A DNA stretch of 64,000 nucleotides from Pseudogulbenkiania ferrooxidans 2002 (GCF_000174355.1 NZ_ACIS01000005.1:1-64000); one strand, 5' to 3'. Positions 16,614 through 25,360 are shown, counted from the stretch's first letter. Program-made: numbers and translations. Notes: generated by a model from the sequence alone, not told the origin.

Positions 16614-17261
16614 TTAAAGATAATTCAACAACTGGAGCGGATGGTCGATGGCGAGGTCGGCACCCCAGTCGTGCGGGGTGTCGAGATCCGAGATGTAACC
16701 CCAATTGGCCAGCACCGTTTTCATGCCTACGGCGTGGCCGGCCTGGATGTCGCGCTCGGCGTCACCGACGTAGATGCAGCAGCTTGGGTCGGCGCCGATC
16801 AGTTCGGCTGCATGCAGCATCGGTTTGGGGTCGGGCTTGGCGACGCCGACGGTGTCGCCGCTGACGACCACCGCCGGGGGCGTGGCGAAAGGGAGGGCGG
16901 GTACCAGGCGGTCGGTGAAGCGCATCGGCTTATTGGTGACGATGCCCCAGCGCAGATCGCGTGCGGCAAGTTGCAGGATCAGCTCGTTGATGCCGTCGAA
17001 CAGGCAGGTCTGGTCGGCGAAACTGGCCTCGTAATGATCGAGGAAGCGAGTGCGCAGCGTATTGAAGTCGGGATGGCCCAGGTCGATGCCGAACCCCAGG
17101 CGGATCAGGCCGCGGGCGCCGTGCGAGGCGATGGGGCGGATGGCGTCAAAAGGCTGCGCTGGCAGGCCTTCTTCCGCCAGCAGCCGGTTCAGCGCGGCGC
17201 CGAGGTCGCGTGCGGTATCGGCCAGGGTTCCGTCAAGGTCGAACAGTACGGCTTTGATCAT
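16614..17261 (-). CDS. gph: Phosphoglycolate phosphatase, HAD family
   Basis: This 215-residue cytoplasmic HAD hydrolase has motif I FDLDGTLADT (Asp8 nucleophile, Asp10), a helical cap, motif II at VTNKP, the Lys of KPDPKP, and motif III VGDAERDIQAG. The GDTVGVAKPDPKPMLHA block is typical of Gph. It removes phosphate from 2-phosphoglycolate formed during repair of oxidative DNA ends. The gene lies upstream of ssrA on the same strand. Assignment within the HAD superfamily is by motif and length, so a related sugar-phosphate phosphatase is possible. Confidence 0.82.
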   Translation of the reverse strand: MIKAVLFDLDGTLADTARDLGAALNRLLAEEGLPAQPFDAIRPIASHGARGLIRLGFGIDLGHPDFNTLRTRFLDHYEASFADQTCLFDGINELILQLAARDLRWGIVTNKPMRFTDRLVPALPFATPPAVVVSGDTVGVAKPDPKPMLHAAELIGADPSCCIYVGDAERDIQAGHAVGMKTVLANWGYISDLDTPHDWGADLAIDHPLQLLNYL

Positions 17262-17282
17262 GGTGTGTGATGCGGGTCAGGC

Positions 17283-17294
17283 TTCGGCCAACCT
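17283..17294 (-). repeat. Uptake-signal-like 12-mer AGGTTGGCCGAA
   Basis: Exact copy forming the left arm of the hairpin at 17285-17318. The right arm (17309-17320) is an 11/12 match. Confidence 0.8.
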
Positions 17295-17318
17295 TTTGCA
17301 CGGGCGCTAGGTTGGCCG
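17285..17318. terminator. Inverted-repeat terminator built from the 12-mer word, after ilvA
   Basis: CGGCCAACCT and AGGTTGGCCG form a perfect 10-bp stem with a 14-base loop, directly after the ilvA stop. There is no long T tract. The arms are inverted copies of the repeated word AGGTTGGCCGAA. Confidence 0.6.
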
Positions 17319-17324
17319 CAGGGG

Positions 17325-18854
17325 TTACAGGGCGGTCTTGCCCAGGAATAGCTTGTACGCCGGGTTGTCGGTCTCTTCGACGTAAGGGTAGCCCAGGCTG
17401 TCGAGGAAGGTCTGGAAAGCCTCGTTGTCGCAGCCGGGCACCTGGATGCCGACCAGCACCCGGCCGTAGTCGGCGCCGTGGTTGCGGTAGTGGAACAGGC
17501 TGATGTTCCAGTCGGTACGCATGGCGTCGAGGAAGCGCATCAGTGCGCCCGGACGTTCCGGGAACTCGAAGCGCAGGATGCGTTCGTCGCGCAGTGCCGG
17601 GGCGTGGCCGCCGACCAGGTGGCGAATGTGCAGCTTGGCCAGCTCGTTGTCGGTCAGGTCGAGGCCGTCCAGCTCGTTGCTCTTGAGGTCGTCGATGATG
17701 CGGGTGACGTCGTCCTTGCTGCTGATCTGCACCCCGACGAAGACGTGGGCGGTCTTGTCGTCGGCGTAGCGGTAGTTGAATTCGGTGATGTTGCGGTTGC
17801 CGACCACGCTGCAGAACTTCTTGAAGCTGCCCGGTTTTTCCGGAATGGTGACCGCGATCACCGCCTCGCGCCGCTCGCCCAGCTCAGAGCGCTCCGACAC
17901 GTGGCGCAGGCGGTCGAAGTTCATGTTGGCGCCACAGTTGATGGCGACGAAGGTCTTGCCCTGGCAGCCTTCCCGTTCGACATAGGCCTTGACCGCGGCC
18001 ACCGCCAGTGCGCCGGCCGGCTCGGTGATCGAGCGAGTGTCTTCAAAAATGTCCTTGATGGCGGCGCAGATGGCGTCGGTGTCGACCAGGATGATCTCAT
18101 CAAGCAACTCCCGGCAGATACGGAAGGTCTCTTCGCCCACCAGTTTCACCGCCACGCCATCGGCGAACAAGCCCACGTCCTTCAGCTCGACGCGCTCGCC
18201 CTTGTCGATGGACTGCTTCATGGCATCGGAATCGACCGGCTGCACGCCGATGACCTTGATTTCCGGCTTCAGGCGCTTGATGTAGGAAGCCACCCCCGCC
18301 GCCAAGCCGCCGCCGCCGATGGCGACGAACACGGCGTCGATCGGTCCAGGATGCTGGCGCAGGATTTCCATCCCGATAGTGCCCTGGCCGGCGATGACGT
18401 CAGGGTCGTCAAACGGCGGGATGTAGGTCTTGCCGGTTTCCGCCACCAGCTTCATGGCGTGCTGGTAGGCATCGCTGAACGACTCGCCGGACAGCACGAC
18501 CTTGCCGCCGCGACGGGTGACGCCGTCGATCTTTACCTGAGGGGTGGTCACCGGCATCACGATGATGGCTTCACAGCCGATTTTCTGGGCGGACAGCGCC
18601 ACGCCCTGGGCATGGTTGCCGGCGGAGGCGGTAATCACGCCTTTTTCCAGCTGCTCGGCGGTGAGCTTGGCCATCTTGTTGTAGGCGCCGCGCAGCTTGA
18701 AGGAAAAGACCGGCTGCAGGTCTTCTCGCTTCAGCAAAATGGTGTTGTTGAAACGGCGGGACAAGTTGGGGGCCGGTTCCAGCGGCGTCTCGATTGCCAC
18801 GTCATAAACGCGCGAGGTCAGAATACGTTCCAGATAATCTTGAGGGTGGTGCAT
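17325..18854 (-). CDS. ilvA: Threonine ammonia-lyase, biosynthetic
   Basis: This 509-residue PLP enzyme deaminates threonine to 2-oxobutanoate, the first step of isoleucine synthesis. The PLP lysine is Lys53 in SFKLRGAYNK. SAGNHAQGVA lies near 77-86 and the phosphate-binding glycine loop is GGGGLAAG. Two C-terminal ACT-like regulatory domains (from about 330) mark the long, isoleucine-inhibited biosynthetic form. Met 18854 (MHHPQDYLERI) gives the family's usual length; the open frame continues upstream without a good start. A hairpin of two inverted 12-mer words follows the stop. Confidence 0.95.
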   Translation of the reverse strand: MHHPQDYLERILTSRVYDVAIETPLEPAPNLSRRFNNTILLKREDLQPVFSFKLRGAYNKMAKLTAEQLEKGVITASAGNHAQGVALSAQKIGCEAIIVMPVTTPQVKIDGVTRRGGKVVLSGESFSDAYQHAMKLVAETGKTYIPPFDDPDVIAGQGTIGMEILRQHPGPIDAVFVAIGGGGLAAGVASYIKRLKPEIKVIGVQPVDSDAMKQSIDKGERVELKDVGLFADGVAVKLVGEETFRICRELLDEIILVDTDAICAAIKDIFEDTRSITEPAGALAVAAVKAYVEREGCQGKTFVAINCGANMNFDRLRHVSERSELGERREAVIAVTIPEKPGSFKKFCSVVGNRNITEFNYRYADDKTAHVFVGVQISSKDDVTRIIDDLKSNELDGLDLTDNELAKLHIRHLVGGHAPALRDERILRFEFPERPGALMRFLDAMRTDWNISLFHYRNHGADYGRVLVGIQVPGCDNEAFQTFLDSLGYPYVEETDNPAYKLFLGKTAL

Positions 18855-19085
18855 GGTGATGCCGATTGTCCTGATGTTTTCTTTGTGAACTGTCAGAGTA
18901 TCAGGAACTCCAAGCTCTCGGGAAGCCGGCAGCTCCTGCATCGGACGCCACGATGGATCGCCAGGGTAATTTTTGGCGGAAGAGGGCGGATTCGGGTGTG
19001 TTTTTGGCCGCATCGGTCCGAAGCAGGGGTATAATTGCTGGCCATATCGTTCACACCCATCATCGTGAAGTGCCGTTCCACGCTA

Positions 19086-20228
19086 ATGAAAAAACTGACT
19101 AGCCTGCTTGTGGCAGCCGCTGTTGCTCTGCCGTCCGTTTCCTTCGCCAATGCCCCGTTCGTTCCTCCCGTTCCGGAAATCGCCGGCAAGGCTTATTACC
19201 TGGTCGATTTTTATAGTGGCCAGGTCGTTGCCTCGAGCGATCCGGATAAGCGGATCGCCCCGGCTTCGCTGACCAAACTGATGACCGGTTACCTGACCTA
19301 CAAGGCCATCAAGGAAAAGCGCCTGACCCTCGATCAGAAACTGACCGTGTCCCATAAGGGCTGGACCACGGGCGGTTCGCGCATGTTCCTCGATCCCAAG
19401 ATTCCGGTCAGTGTCGACGACCTGATCAAGGGCATGGACGTGCAGTCGGGTAACGACGCCTGCGTGACCCTGGCAGAAGCCATCGCCGGCAGTGAAGAGG
19501 CTTTCGGCCAGATGATGACGGCCGAAGCGCGCCGGCTGGGGATGAACAACACCCAGTTCCGCAACGCCACCGGTCTGCCAAACCCGGAACACTACACCAC
19601 GGTACACGATCTCGGCATCCTGGCCAGCGCGATCATTCGTGAGTACCCTGAGTTCTACAAGACCTACTCGCTCAAGTCGTTTACCTATAACGGCATCTCC
19701 CAGCCCAACCGCAACCTGCTGCTGTACCGCGACCCCAACGTTGACGGTATGAAGACCGGCTTCACTGACGATGCCGGCTACAACATGGTGGCGTCCAGCC
19801 GTCGTGATGGTCGTCGGGTGATTTCCGTGGTGGTGGGTACCGCCAGTCCGGAAGCCCGCGCTGTGGAAAGTTCCAAGCTGCTGAACTATGGCTTGCAATT
19901 CTTCGATACGCCCAAACTCTATGCGGCGAGCAAGCCGGTTTCGGAAATTCCGGTGTACAAGGGCGATGCCAAGAAACTGCCGATCGGTTTCGCTAGCGAT
20001 GTCTACACCACGGTGCTGAAGGGGCAGTCTGCCCAGCTCAAAGCCGACCTGACCACCAGTCAGCCGGTCATCGCGCCGATCAAGGCTGGCCAGGTCGTGG
20101 GCAAGCTGGTCGTCAGCCTGGATGGCAAGAAGGTGCTGGAGCGCCCTGTGGTGGCGCTGAAGGCGATCGAACAGGGTAATTTCTTCAGCCGCTTGTGGGA
20201 CAGCATCAAGCTGATGCTGGGCTGGTAA
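19086..20228 (+). CDS. dacA: D-alanyl-D-alanine carboxypeptidase (PBP5/6 type)
   Basis: This 380-residue periplasmic penicillin-binding protein trims the terminal D-Ala from peptidoglycan stem pentapeptides. It has a signal peptide (MKKLTSLLVAAAVALPSVSFA), the catalytic SLTK motif (Ser61, Lys64), SGN at 121-123 and KTG at 223-225. A C-terminal beta domain follows, then an amphipathic membrane anchor (FFSRLWDSIKLMLGW). ATG 19086 is chosen because it gives the signal peptide directly. A strong terminator follows. The next genes, the ybeD-like gene and lipB, keep the dacA-ybeD-lipB-lipA order common in proteobacteria. Confidence 0.95.
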   Translation: MKKLTSLLVAAAVALPSVSFANAPFVPPVPEIAGKAYYLVDFYSGQVVASSDPDKRIAPASLTKLMTGYLTYKAIKEKRLTLDQKLTVSHKGWTTGGSRMFLDPKIPVSVDDLIKGMDVQSGNDACVTLAEAIAGSEEAFGQMMTAEARRLGMNNTQFRNATGLPNPEHYTTVHDLGILASAIIREYPEFYKTYSLKSFTYNGISQPNRNLLLYRDPNVDGMKTGFTDDAGYNMVASSRRDGRRVISVVVGTASPEARAVESSKLLNYGLQFFDTPKLYAASKPVSEIPVYKGDAKKLPIGFASDVYTTVLKGQSAQLKADLTTSQPVIAPIKAGQVVGKLVVSLDGKKVLERPVVALKAIEQGNFFSRLWDSIKLMLGW

Positions 20229-20234
20229 GTGCGG

Positions 20235-20278
20235 GAGGTTGGCCGGGGCTGTCGTCTTCGGCCAACCTTCATGTTTTT
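20235..20278 (+). terminator. Terminator of dacA built from inverted 12-mer words
   Basis: AGGTTGGCCG (20236-20245) pairs with CGGCCAACCT (20259-20268). A T-rich tail follows within a few bases (ATGTTTTTTC). The arms are a 10/12 and an exact copy of the repeated word. Confidence 0.75.
20257..20268 (-). repeat. Uptake-signal-like 12-mer AGGTTGGCCGAA
   Basis: Exact copy in the right arm of the dacA terminator hairpin. Confidence 0.8.
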
Positions 20279-20294
20279 TCAGGATTAAAGAGTG

Positions 20295-20564
20295 ATGAGT
20301 AACGATCTCAAGGATTTGCTGGATTTCCCCTGTCGCTTCCCGATCAAGGTGATGGGCGAGCAGCACCCCGATTTCCAGACCACCATCTATGAGGTGGTGC
20401 GCGTGCACGCGCCGGATCTCGAGATGGTGGACATCGTGGCGCGCGACAGCTCCAGCGGCAAGTACATCTCGCTGACGGTCAACGTCATGGCCGTGTCGCG
20501 CGAGCAGCTGGACAGCATTTACATGGCGCTGACCGCACATGCCATGGTCAAGGTGGCGCTGTAA
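20295..20564 (+). CDS. ybeD: YbeD-like DUF493 protein
   Basis: This 89-residue cytoplasmic protein matches the YbeD/DUF493 family: LLDFPCRFPIKVMG near the start and an ACT-like fold suggested by the YISLTVNVMAVSREQLDSIYMAL segment. The molecular role is unknown. The gene is regularly found before lipB, as here (2 bp before it). ATG 20295 is used; a GTG three bases earlier is also possible. Confidence 0.85.
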   Translation: MSNDLKDLLDFPCRFPIKVMGEQHPDFQTTIYEVVRVHAPDLEMVDIVARDSSSGKYISLTVNVMAVSREQLDSIYMALTAHAMVKVAL

Positions 20565-20566
20565 CC

Positions 20567-21190
20567 ATGGGTCGTATCGTCAAGCATCTCGGGCTGGTCG
20601 ACTACTCTCCCACCTGGCGGGCCATGCAGGCCTTTACCGATAATCGCACCGCCGATACGCCGGACGAGCTGTGGTGCCTCGAGCATCCGCCGGTGTACAC
20701 GCTGGGTCTGGCCGGCAAGCCCGAGCACCTGATCATGCCGAGCCAGATCGAGGTCGTGAAGTGCGACCGTGGCGGCCAGGTGACCTACCACGGCCCCGGT
20801 CAGCTGGTGGTGTATTTGCTGATCGACTTCAAGCGCATGGGCATCGGCGTGCGCGAACTGGTGCGGCGCATCGAACAATCGGTCATCGATCTCTTGGCCG
20901 AACTGGGTATCGAAGCCAACGGCGACGTCAATGCGCCGGGGGTATACGTGCGGGGCGAGAAGATCGCCTCGCTGGGACTGCGCATCAAGAACGGCGCGGT
21001 GTATCACGGTCTGAGCCTGAACGTGGACATGGACCTGACACCGTTCAGCTGGATCAACCCTTGCGGCTACGCCGGCCTCAAGGTCACGCAGATCAAAGAC
21101 CAAGGCGCTTCGCTGACGGTGGCTGAAACGGCTGAACGCCTGCTGCCGCACTTGGAGCGACACCTGACGGTGAAGAAGGAGACCGCATGA
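20567..21190 (+). CDS. lipB: Octanoyl-[acyl-carrier-protein]:protein octanoyltransferase
   Basis: This 207-residue enzyme moves the octanoyl group from acyl carrier protein to lipoyl domains of 2-oxoacid dehydrogenases and GcvH. The family's [14 protein letters not shown] motif is at about 68-81. The catalytic pair is Cys166 (INPCGYAG) and Lys172 (LKVTQ). Length is normal. It overlaps lipA by 4 bp (ATGA), so the two are translationally coupled, and together they make protein-bound lipoate. Confidence 0.96.
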   Translation: MGRIVKHLGLVDYSPTWRAMQAFTDNRTADTPDELWCLEHPPVYTLGLAGKPEHLIMPSQIEVVKCDRGGQVTYHGPGQLVVYLLIDFKRMGIGVRELVRRIEQSVIDLLAELGIEANGDVNAPGVYVRGEKIASLGLRIKNGAVYHGLSLNVDMDLTPFSWINPCGYAGLKVTQIKDQGASLTVAETAERLLPHLERHLTVKKETA

Positions 21191-22134
21191 AACTGGACAA
21201 CCAGACTGGCGTGAAGCACAAGGGCGCCGAAAAGACCGCACGCATCCCGATCAAGATCGTGCCGCTCGACGAAAAACTGAAGAAGCCCGAGTGGATTCGC
21301 GCCAAGCTGCCCAACGGCCAGCGTTTCAACGAGATCAAGCAGATTCTGCGCGAGCAGAAACTGCATACCGTCTGTGAAGAAGCCACTTGCCCGAACATCG
21401 GTGAGTGTTTCAGCAACGGCACCGCCACCTTCATGATCATGGGCGACATCTGCACCCGGCGCTGCCCATTCTGCGACGTCGGCCATGGTCGTCCCAACCC
21501 GCTCGATCCGAACGAGCCCAAGCACCTGGCCGAAACCGTGGCCGCGCTCCGGCTCAAGTACGTGGTGATCACCTCGGTCGACCGCGACGACCTGCGTGAC
21601 GGCGGCGCCCAGCACTTTGCCGACTGCATCAGCGAAATCCGCAAGCTGTCGCCGAGCACCCAGATTGAAGTGCTGGTGCCGGACTTCCGCGGTCGTCTCG
21701 ACATTGCGCTGGACATCCTGACGCAAACGCCTCCGGACGTGATGAACCACAACCTGGAGACCGCGCCGCGTCTCTACAAGCAGGCCCGTCCGGGTGCCGA
21801 TTACCAGCACTCGCTCACCCTGCTCAAGGAATTCAAGGCACGCAACCCGAATGTATCGACCAAGTCCGGCATCATGGTCGGCCTCGGTGAGACCGACGAG
21901 GAAGTGTACGAAGTGATGGCCGACATGCGCGCCCACGACATCGACATGATCACCATCGGCCAGTATCTGCAGCCGACCGACGGCCACCTGCCGGTGCTTC
22001 GCTACGTCCATCCGACCGTGTTCAAGCAATTCGAGGACAAGGCTTACGAAGCCGGCTTCAAGCATGCGGCGGTTGGCGCCATGGTGCGTTCCAGCTACCA
22101 CGCCGACCAGCAGGCGCATGGCGCCGGGGTGTAA
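21187..22134 (+). CDS. lipA: Lipoyl synthase
   Basis: This 315-residue radical SAM enzyme inserts two sulfur atoms into octanoyl chains on lipoyl domains. The auxiliary iron-sulfur cluster motif is Cys63-x4-Cys68-x5-Cys74. The radical SAM cluster is Cys89-x3-Cys93-x2-Cys96 (CTRRCPFC). The C-terminal [10 protein letters not shown] carries the conserved Arg-Ser-Ser-Tyr that serves the auxiliary cluster. It starts inside the end of lipB. The downstream cytochrome b561 gene begins 4 bp after its stop. Confidence 0.97.
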   Translation: MKLDNQTGVKHKGAEKTARIPIKIVPLDEKLKKPEWIRAKLPNGQRFNEIKQILREQKLHTVCEEATCPNIGECFSNGTATFMIMGDICTRRCPFCDVGHGRPNPLDPNEPKHLAETVAALRLKYVVITSVDRDDLRDGGAQHFADCISEIRKLSPSTQIEVLVPDFRGRLDIALDILTQTPPDVMNHNLETAPRLYKQARPGADYQHSLTLLKEFKARNPNVSTKSGIMVGLGETDEEVYEVMADMRAHDIDMITIGQYLQPTDGHLPVLRYVHPTVFKQFEDKAYEAGFKHAAVGAMVRSSYHADQQAHGAGV

Positions 22135-22138
22135 TGGC

Positions 22139-22792
22139 GTGACGCAGCGGGTGCTGGTGTGGGATCTGCCGCTTCGCCTGTTTCACTGGGGTATGGCCGG
22201 GCTGTTTGGCGCCATGTGGTTTACCGGCAAACAGGGCGGTGACTGGCTGCATTACCATCAGTTGGCGGGTTTTACGCTGGCCACGCTCTTGCTGTTTCGC
22301 CTGGTCTGGGGCGTGTTCGGCAGCGAGACGGCGCGCTTTGGCCGTTTCGTGGCTGGGCCGCGCACGGTGGTCCGCTACCTGCGCGGCGAATTGAGCGAGG
22401 CGGAGCAGCCGGGGCATAACCCACTGGGGGGCTGGATGGTGCTGGCCCTGCTTTGCACCTTGTCGCTGCAGGTGCTCTCCGGGCTGTTTGCCGCCGACGT
22501 CGACAGCTATCTGTACGATGGCCCGCTGGCGGCCCGTGTCGCCGGCGAAGTGGCCGAGCGCATCACGGCCTGGCACAAGGCCTCGTTCGATGCGTTGCTG
22601 GTGTTGGTGTCGCTGCACCTGCTGGCCATTCTGGTGTATCGCGTGGTCAAGCGCAAAAACCTGGTGCTGCCGATGATTACCGGTTACAAGGCGATCGATG
22701 GGCAGGTCCGCTCGCTGCATTTTGCTCCGGCGGGCTTGGCACTGCTCGCGCTGGGCGGTTCGGCGGGGGTGTTCTACGCGCTATTGCATTAG
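22139..22792 (+). CDS. Cytochrome b561-type membrane protein
   Basis: This 217-residue integral membrane protein has four or five helices typical of prokaryotic cytochrome b561. Likely haem ligands are the His in LFHWGMAG and others in WLHYHQLAG, WHKASFDALL and LLVLVSLHLLAIL. It would transfer electrons between quinol and a periplasmic acceptor. GTG 22139 is chosen, as it begins VTQRVLVWDLPLRLFHW, the usual family N-terminus; the open frame upstream lies inside lipA. A convergent cytochrome c'-like gene follows across a shared terminator, and a redox partnership is plausible but inferred. Confidence 0.85.
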   Translation: MTQRVLVWDLPLRLFHWGMAGLFGAMWFTGKQGGDWLHYHQLAGFTLATLLLFRLVWGVFGSETARFGRFVAGPRTVVRYLRGELSEAEQPGHNPLGGWMVLALLCTLSLQVLSGLFAADVDSYLYDGPLAARVAGEVAERITAWHKASFDALLVLVSLHLLAILVYRVVKRKNLVLPMITGYKAIDGQVRSLHFAPAGLALLALGGSAGVFYALLH

Positions 22793-22803
22793 CCTCCAGA
22801 TAC

Positions 22804-22849
22804 ACAGTCATAAAAAAAGCTGGCCTATGCCAGCTTTTTTTATGACTGT
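22804..22849. terminator. Bidirectional terminator with 21-bp perfect stem
   Basis: Two 21-bp arms pair perfectly around the loop CTAT. The core GCTGGC/GCCAGC is flanked by seven A and seven T, so it terminates transcripts from both sides, the b561 gene (plus) and the cytochrome c' gene (minus). Confidence 0.9.
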
Positions 22850-22857
22850 CGTGCAGC

Positions 22858-23298
22858 TCACTTTTCCGGGCCGCGGAAACTGTCGTGACAGGATTTGCAG
22901 CTTTGTGCCACCACGCCATAACTGCGCTTGATGTTGGCGATGTCGCCCGTTTTGGCCGCGGCATCGAGGTCGTTCACCGCCGTCAGGAACTTCTGCTGTG
23001 CGGCCTTGAATTTTTCCGGCTGGCTCCAGATTTCGGGCTTGGCTCGGCTTTTCGCGTCGATGCTGTTCGGCGTGAACAAGGTGAAGGGGGTCGCGGCGAT
23101 CTGCTTCAGTGTATCCGCCTGCTTGATGAATTCATCCTTGCGGTACGGTGCGCGATCGCGTGCCACCAGCCCCATCGGCTCGAACGTTCGCAGGATTTTC
23201 TTGAAGGACTGCTGGCGCTCTTCCCCGGACGAGGCCAAGACCGGGAGCGACAGAACTAACAGGGCGAGGGCGGGGGCAAGGTTTTTCGGGAGTGTCAT
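22858..23298 (-). CDS. Cytochrome c'-like periplasmic protein
   Basis: This 146-residue exported protein has a signal peptide (LAPALALLVLSLPVLAS) and a C-terminal haem-binding CKSCH in QSCKSCHDSFRGPEK, the arrangement of four-helix-bundle cytochromes c'. The IWSQPEKFKAAQQKFLTAVNDL helix agrees with the family. Cytochromes c' bind nitric oxide and other gases or act in periplasmic electron transfer. Met 23298 is chosen because the signal peptide follows directly. It converges with the cytochrome b561 gene. Confidence 0.85.
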   Translation of the reverse strand: MTLPKNLAPALALLVLSLPVLASSGEERQQSFKKILRTFEPMGLVARDRAPYRKDEFIKQADTLKQIAATPFTLFTPNSIDAKSRAKPEIWSQPEKFKAAQQKFLTAVNDLDAAAKTGDIANIKRSYGVVAQSCKSCHDSFRGPEK

Positions 23299-23334
23299 TG
23301 GCGTCGAACTCGGGTTGAACAAGCCGATAAGAGT

Positions 23335-23367
23335 GAGCGCTTCAGCTTAAGTTAAGCTGAAGCGCTC
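23335..23367. repeat. 33-bp near-perfect palindrome
   Basis: GAGCGCTTCAGCTTAA and its exact reverse complement flank a single central G. It lies between the small exported protein gene and the cytochrome c' gene, both minus strand. There is no T tract on either side, so it is either a terminator of rho-dependent type, a processing hairpin or a protein-binding site. Confidence 0.6.
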
Positions 23368-23404
23368 GGGTAAAACGCGAGGGAGCGGTGACGGACGGTT
23401 GGCC

Positions 23405-23695
23405 TCAACTCAGCTCGCCGGCCTGCTTCGAGCGACGTGCCGTGTAATGACTGGCTTTACCAGCCTGGCTAGGGGTGTCGAGTTGCAGGGTTTGCTCGGC
23501 GAGCATGTCCAGATGAGCGGCCAGTTTGGCCTGTTCGTCGCGCGTCAGATTGTTTTTGCCCGGCGCTGGTTGCGCGGTCCGCTGCGCCGCTTGCTGGCAC
23601 TGCGCGAAAGCGTCGGAACGGGGGGTGATCAGGCCTGCGGCAAGCGCGCTGGTTACCAAGAGGCAGCCAGCCAGACACGATAGCATCCGCTTCAT
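23405..23695 (-). CDS. Small exported protein of unknown function
   Basis: The product is 96 residues with a clear signal peptide (MKRMLSCLAGCLLVTSALAAG) and a Gln/Ala/Lys-rich helical mature part containing one Cys (FAQCQQAAQ). The ribosome binding site GGAGAAG precedes ATG 23695 at good distance. No known domain was recognised. It lies upstream of the cytochrome c' gene and diverges from zur, sharing the intergenic region with the Zur box, so zinc control in both directions is possible. Confidence 0.7.
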   Translation of the reverse strand: MKRMLSCLAGCLLVTSALAAGLITPRSDAFAQCQQAAQRTAQPAPGKNNLTRDEQAKLAAHLDMLAEQTLQLDTPSQAGKASHYTARRSKQAGELS

Positions 23696-23790
23696 ATGTT
23701 CTTCTCCGGTCGTTGATTGGCGTGAAGCCAGTCTAACACCATGAGAAATCCATCATACATGCCAAGAGTGTTAATAGTTGTGAAGGGAAG

Positions 23791-23805
23791 TGTTATATAA
23801 TAACA
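23791..23805. promoter_or_regulatory. Zur box overlapping the zur promoter
   Basis: TGTTAT-ATA-ATAACA is a perfect palindrome that matches the core of the enterobacterial Zur operator. A TATAAT -10 element (23796-23801) lies inside it, so zinc-loaded Zur would block polymerase. It is 38 bp before the zur start codon. Confidence 0.8.
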
Positions 23806-23842
23806 TAATGACTTCACTCCAAAATCGTTGACCTTTCCCGTG

Positions 23843-24277
23843 ATGAACAAGCAAAGCTATTTGGCCGCTGCCGAGCAGCATTGCCTGCACCGAGGCTGCA
23901 AGCTCACTGCCTTGCGCCGGCATATCCTCGAGCTGGTGCTCGAATATGATGGCGTGGTCAAGGCTTACCAGGTGTTGGCCGATCTGCAGCGCGAGCGCGG
24001 TGTGGCCGCGCCGCCAACCGTCTACCGGGCACTCGACTTTCTGGTCGAGCAGGGGTTATTGCATAAGGTGGATGCCTTGAACGGCTTCGTCGTATGCAGT
24101 CATTTCGAATGCAATCACCATGGTTTGATCCTGGTGTGCGAGCAATGCGGGCGGGTCGAGGAAATCGATGCCAGCCAGTTTTTGGGGGCGCTGAAGGAAG
24201 TGACCGAGGCGGTGGGTTTTGAAAGTCGTGAGCAGAACTTGCTGCTCACCGGGTTATGCAAGGCATGTCACGCATGA
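23843..24277 (+). CDS. zur: Zinc uptake regulator, Fur family
   Basis: This 144-residue Fur-family repressor has an N-terminal winged helix (LTALRRHILELVLEY...PTVYRALDFLVEQGLLHK) and a dimerisation domain with His/Cys metal ligands (CSHFECNHHGLILVCEQCGRVEEID; final CKACHA). The CxxC pairs form the structural zinc site. Zur, not Fur, is indicated by the downstream znuCBA and zinc GTPase genes and by the Zur box in its own promoter. ATG 23843 is used; GTG 23840 is an alternative. Its stop overlaps the next start (ATGA). Confidence 0.92.
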   Translation: MNKQSYLAAAEQHCLHRGCKLTALRRHILELVLEYDGVVKAYQVLADLQRERGVAAPPTVYRALDFLVEQGLLHKVDALNGFVVCSHFECNHHGLILVCEQCGRVEEIDASQFLGALKEVTEAVGFESREQNLLLTGLCKACHA

Positions 24278-25197
24278 AAAAAACGATTGTCAATCTGTTC
24301 ACGGGGTTTCTCGGGGTGGGCAAAACCACGGCTTTGCGCCATCTGATCGCCAACCGGCCGGCACATGAGCGCTGGGCTGTTATCGTCAATGAATTTGGCG
24401 AGGTCGGTATCGACGGCGCGGCTCTGAGCAGCGACGAACTGCCGGTGGCTGAAATCGCCGGTGGCTGCATGTGCTGCGTGGCCGGCCCGCAAATGACGGT
24501 CACCGTGGCCAACCTGCTGCGCCGCGAGCGGCCTGACCGGCTTCTGATCGAAGCCAGCGGGCTGGCCCATGCTGCGGGCGTGATCGACGAATTGCGCGAA
24601 CCGCCGCTGGGCGATGCGCTGACGCTGGGGGCGGTACTGACCGTGGTCGACCCACGCCAGTTCACCAATCCCGATTACTTCCGCCAGCCGCTTTATCGCG
24701 ACCAGGTATCGCTGGCCGACGTGTTAATCGCCAACAAGGTCGACCTGGCCGACGTCGACATGCTGGACGCCTTCCGGCGCCAAGCGGCCAGTCTGTTTCC
24801 GCCAAAATCGCTGGTGTCTGAGGTACGGCAGGGGGCGCTGGATCCGGCCTGGCTCGACCTCGCGGTGGTGCCCAAATCGCGTTATCGCCCGGCAGTGCCG
24901 TCCCAGACCGCCATGGACTGGCGCTCGCAGGGCTGGCTCTTCTCCCCGGATACGGATTTCAACGGCGAGGCGTTGACGGATTTCTTCGACACCCTGCCGC
25001 AACGCGTGCCGGGGCTGGTGCGTGCCAAGGGGGTATTCCGGGTGCTGGGTTCGTGGGTCTGGCTCAACTGGGCGGAAGGGCAGTGGGGGGCGAGCCAGGT
25101 TGCCTGGCGTCGTGACAGCCGCTTCGAATTGATCGCCCCCGAGTTGGATGCGGAAGAGATCGAGGCCGCCTTGCGCGCCTGTATCGAACAACAGTGA
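24274..25197 (+). CDS. COG0523 family G3E GTPase, putative zinc metallochaperone
   Basis: This 307-residue P-loop GTPase has Walker A GFLGVGKTT (about 11-19), the metal-binding motif GGCMCC (CxCC) near 66-71, an ASGLAHA switch region and the guanine-specificity motif NKVD. A C-terminal CobW_C domain follows. Members in Zur-controlled operons are thought to deliver zinc to essential enzymes under zinc limitation. It is coupled to zur by ATGA overlap. ATG 24274 is chosen for that coupling and its N-terminal MKKTIVNLFTGFLGVGKTT. Confidence 0.9.
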   Translation: MKKTIVNLFTGFLGVGKTTALRHLIANRPAHERWAVIVNEFGEVGIDGAALSSDELPVAEIAGGCMCCVAGPQMTVTVANLLRRERPDRLLIEASGLAHAAGVIDELREPPLGDALTLGAVLTVVDPRQFTNPDYFRQPLYRDQVSLADVLIANKVDLADVDMLDAFRRQAASLFPPKSLVSEVRQGALDPAWLDLAVVPKSRYRPAVPSQTAMDWRSQGWLFSPDTDFNGEALTDFFDTLPQRVPGLVRAKGVFRVLGSWVWLNWAEGQWGASQVAWRRDSRFELIAPELDAEEIEAALRACIEQQ

Positions 25198-25208
25198 ATG
25201 GCATCATC

Positions 25209-25360
25209 ATGAACAATGATCATCATCACCATCATCAGGAACCCACTCCGCAGCTTGGCGTCAGCCTGATGGGAATGTCGGTGGCCGAGCGGCTGGGCGG
25301 CGTGCTGGTCCTGCTGGCCCTGTTGTGGAGTATCGTCGGCTGGGCAATGGGGGGCGGAGA

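Noticed and set aside
25201-25245. CATCAT-rich run as a simple repeat or slippage tract
   Set aside because: It forms the His run of an in-frame gene with a membrane helix and coupled stop, so a coding explanation is better.
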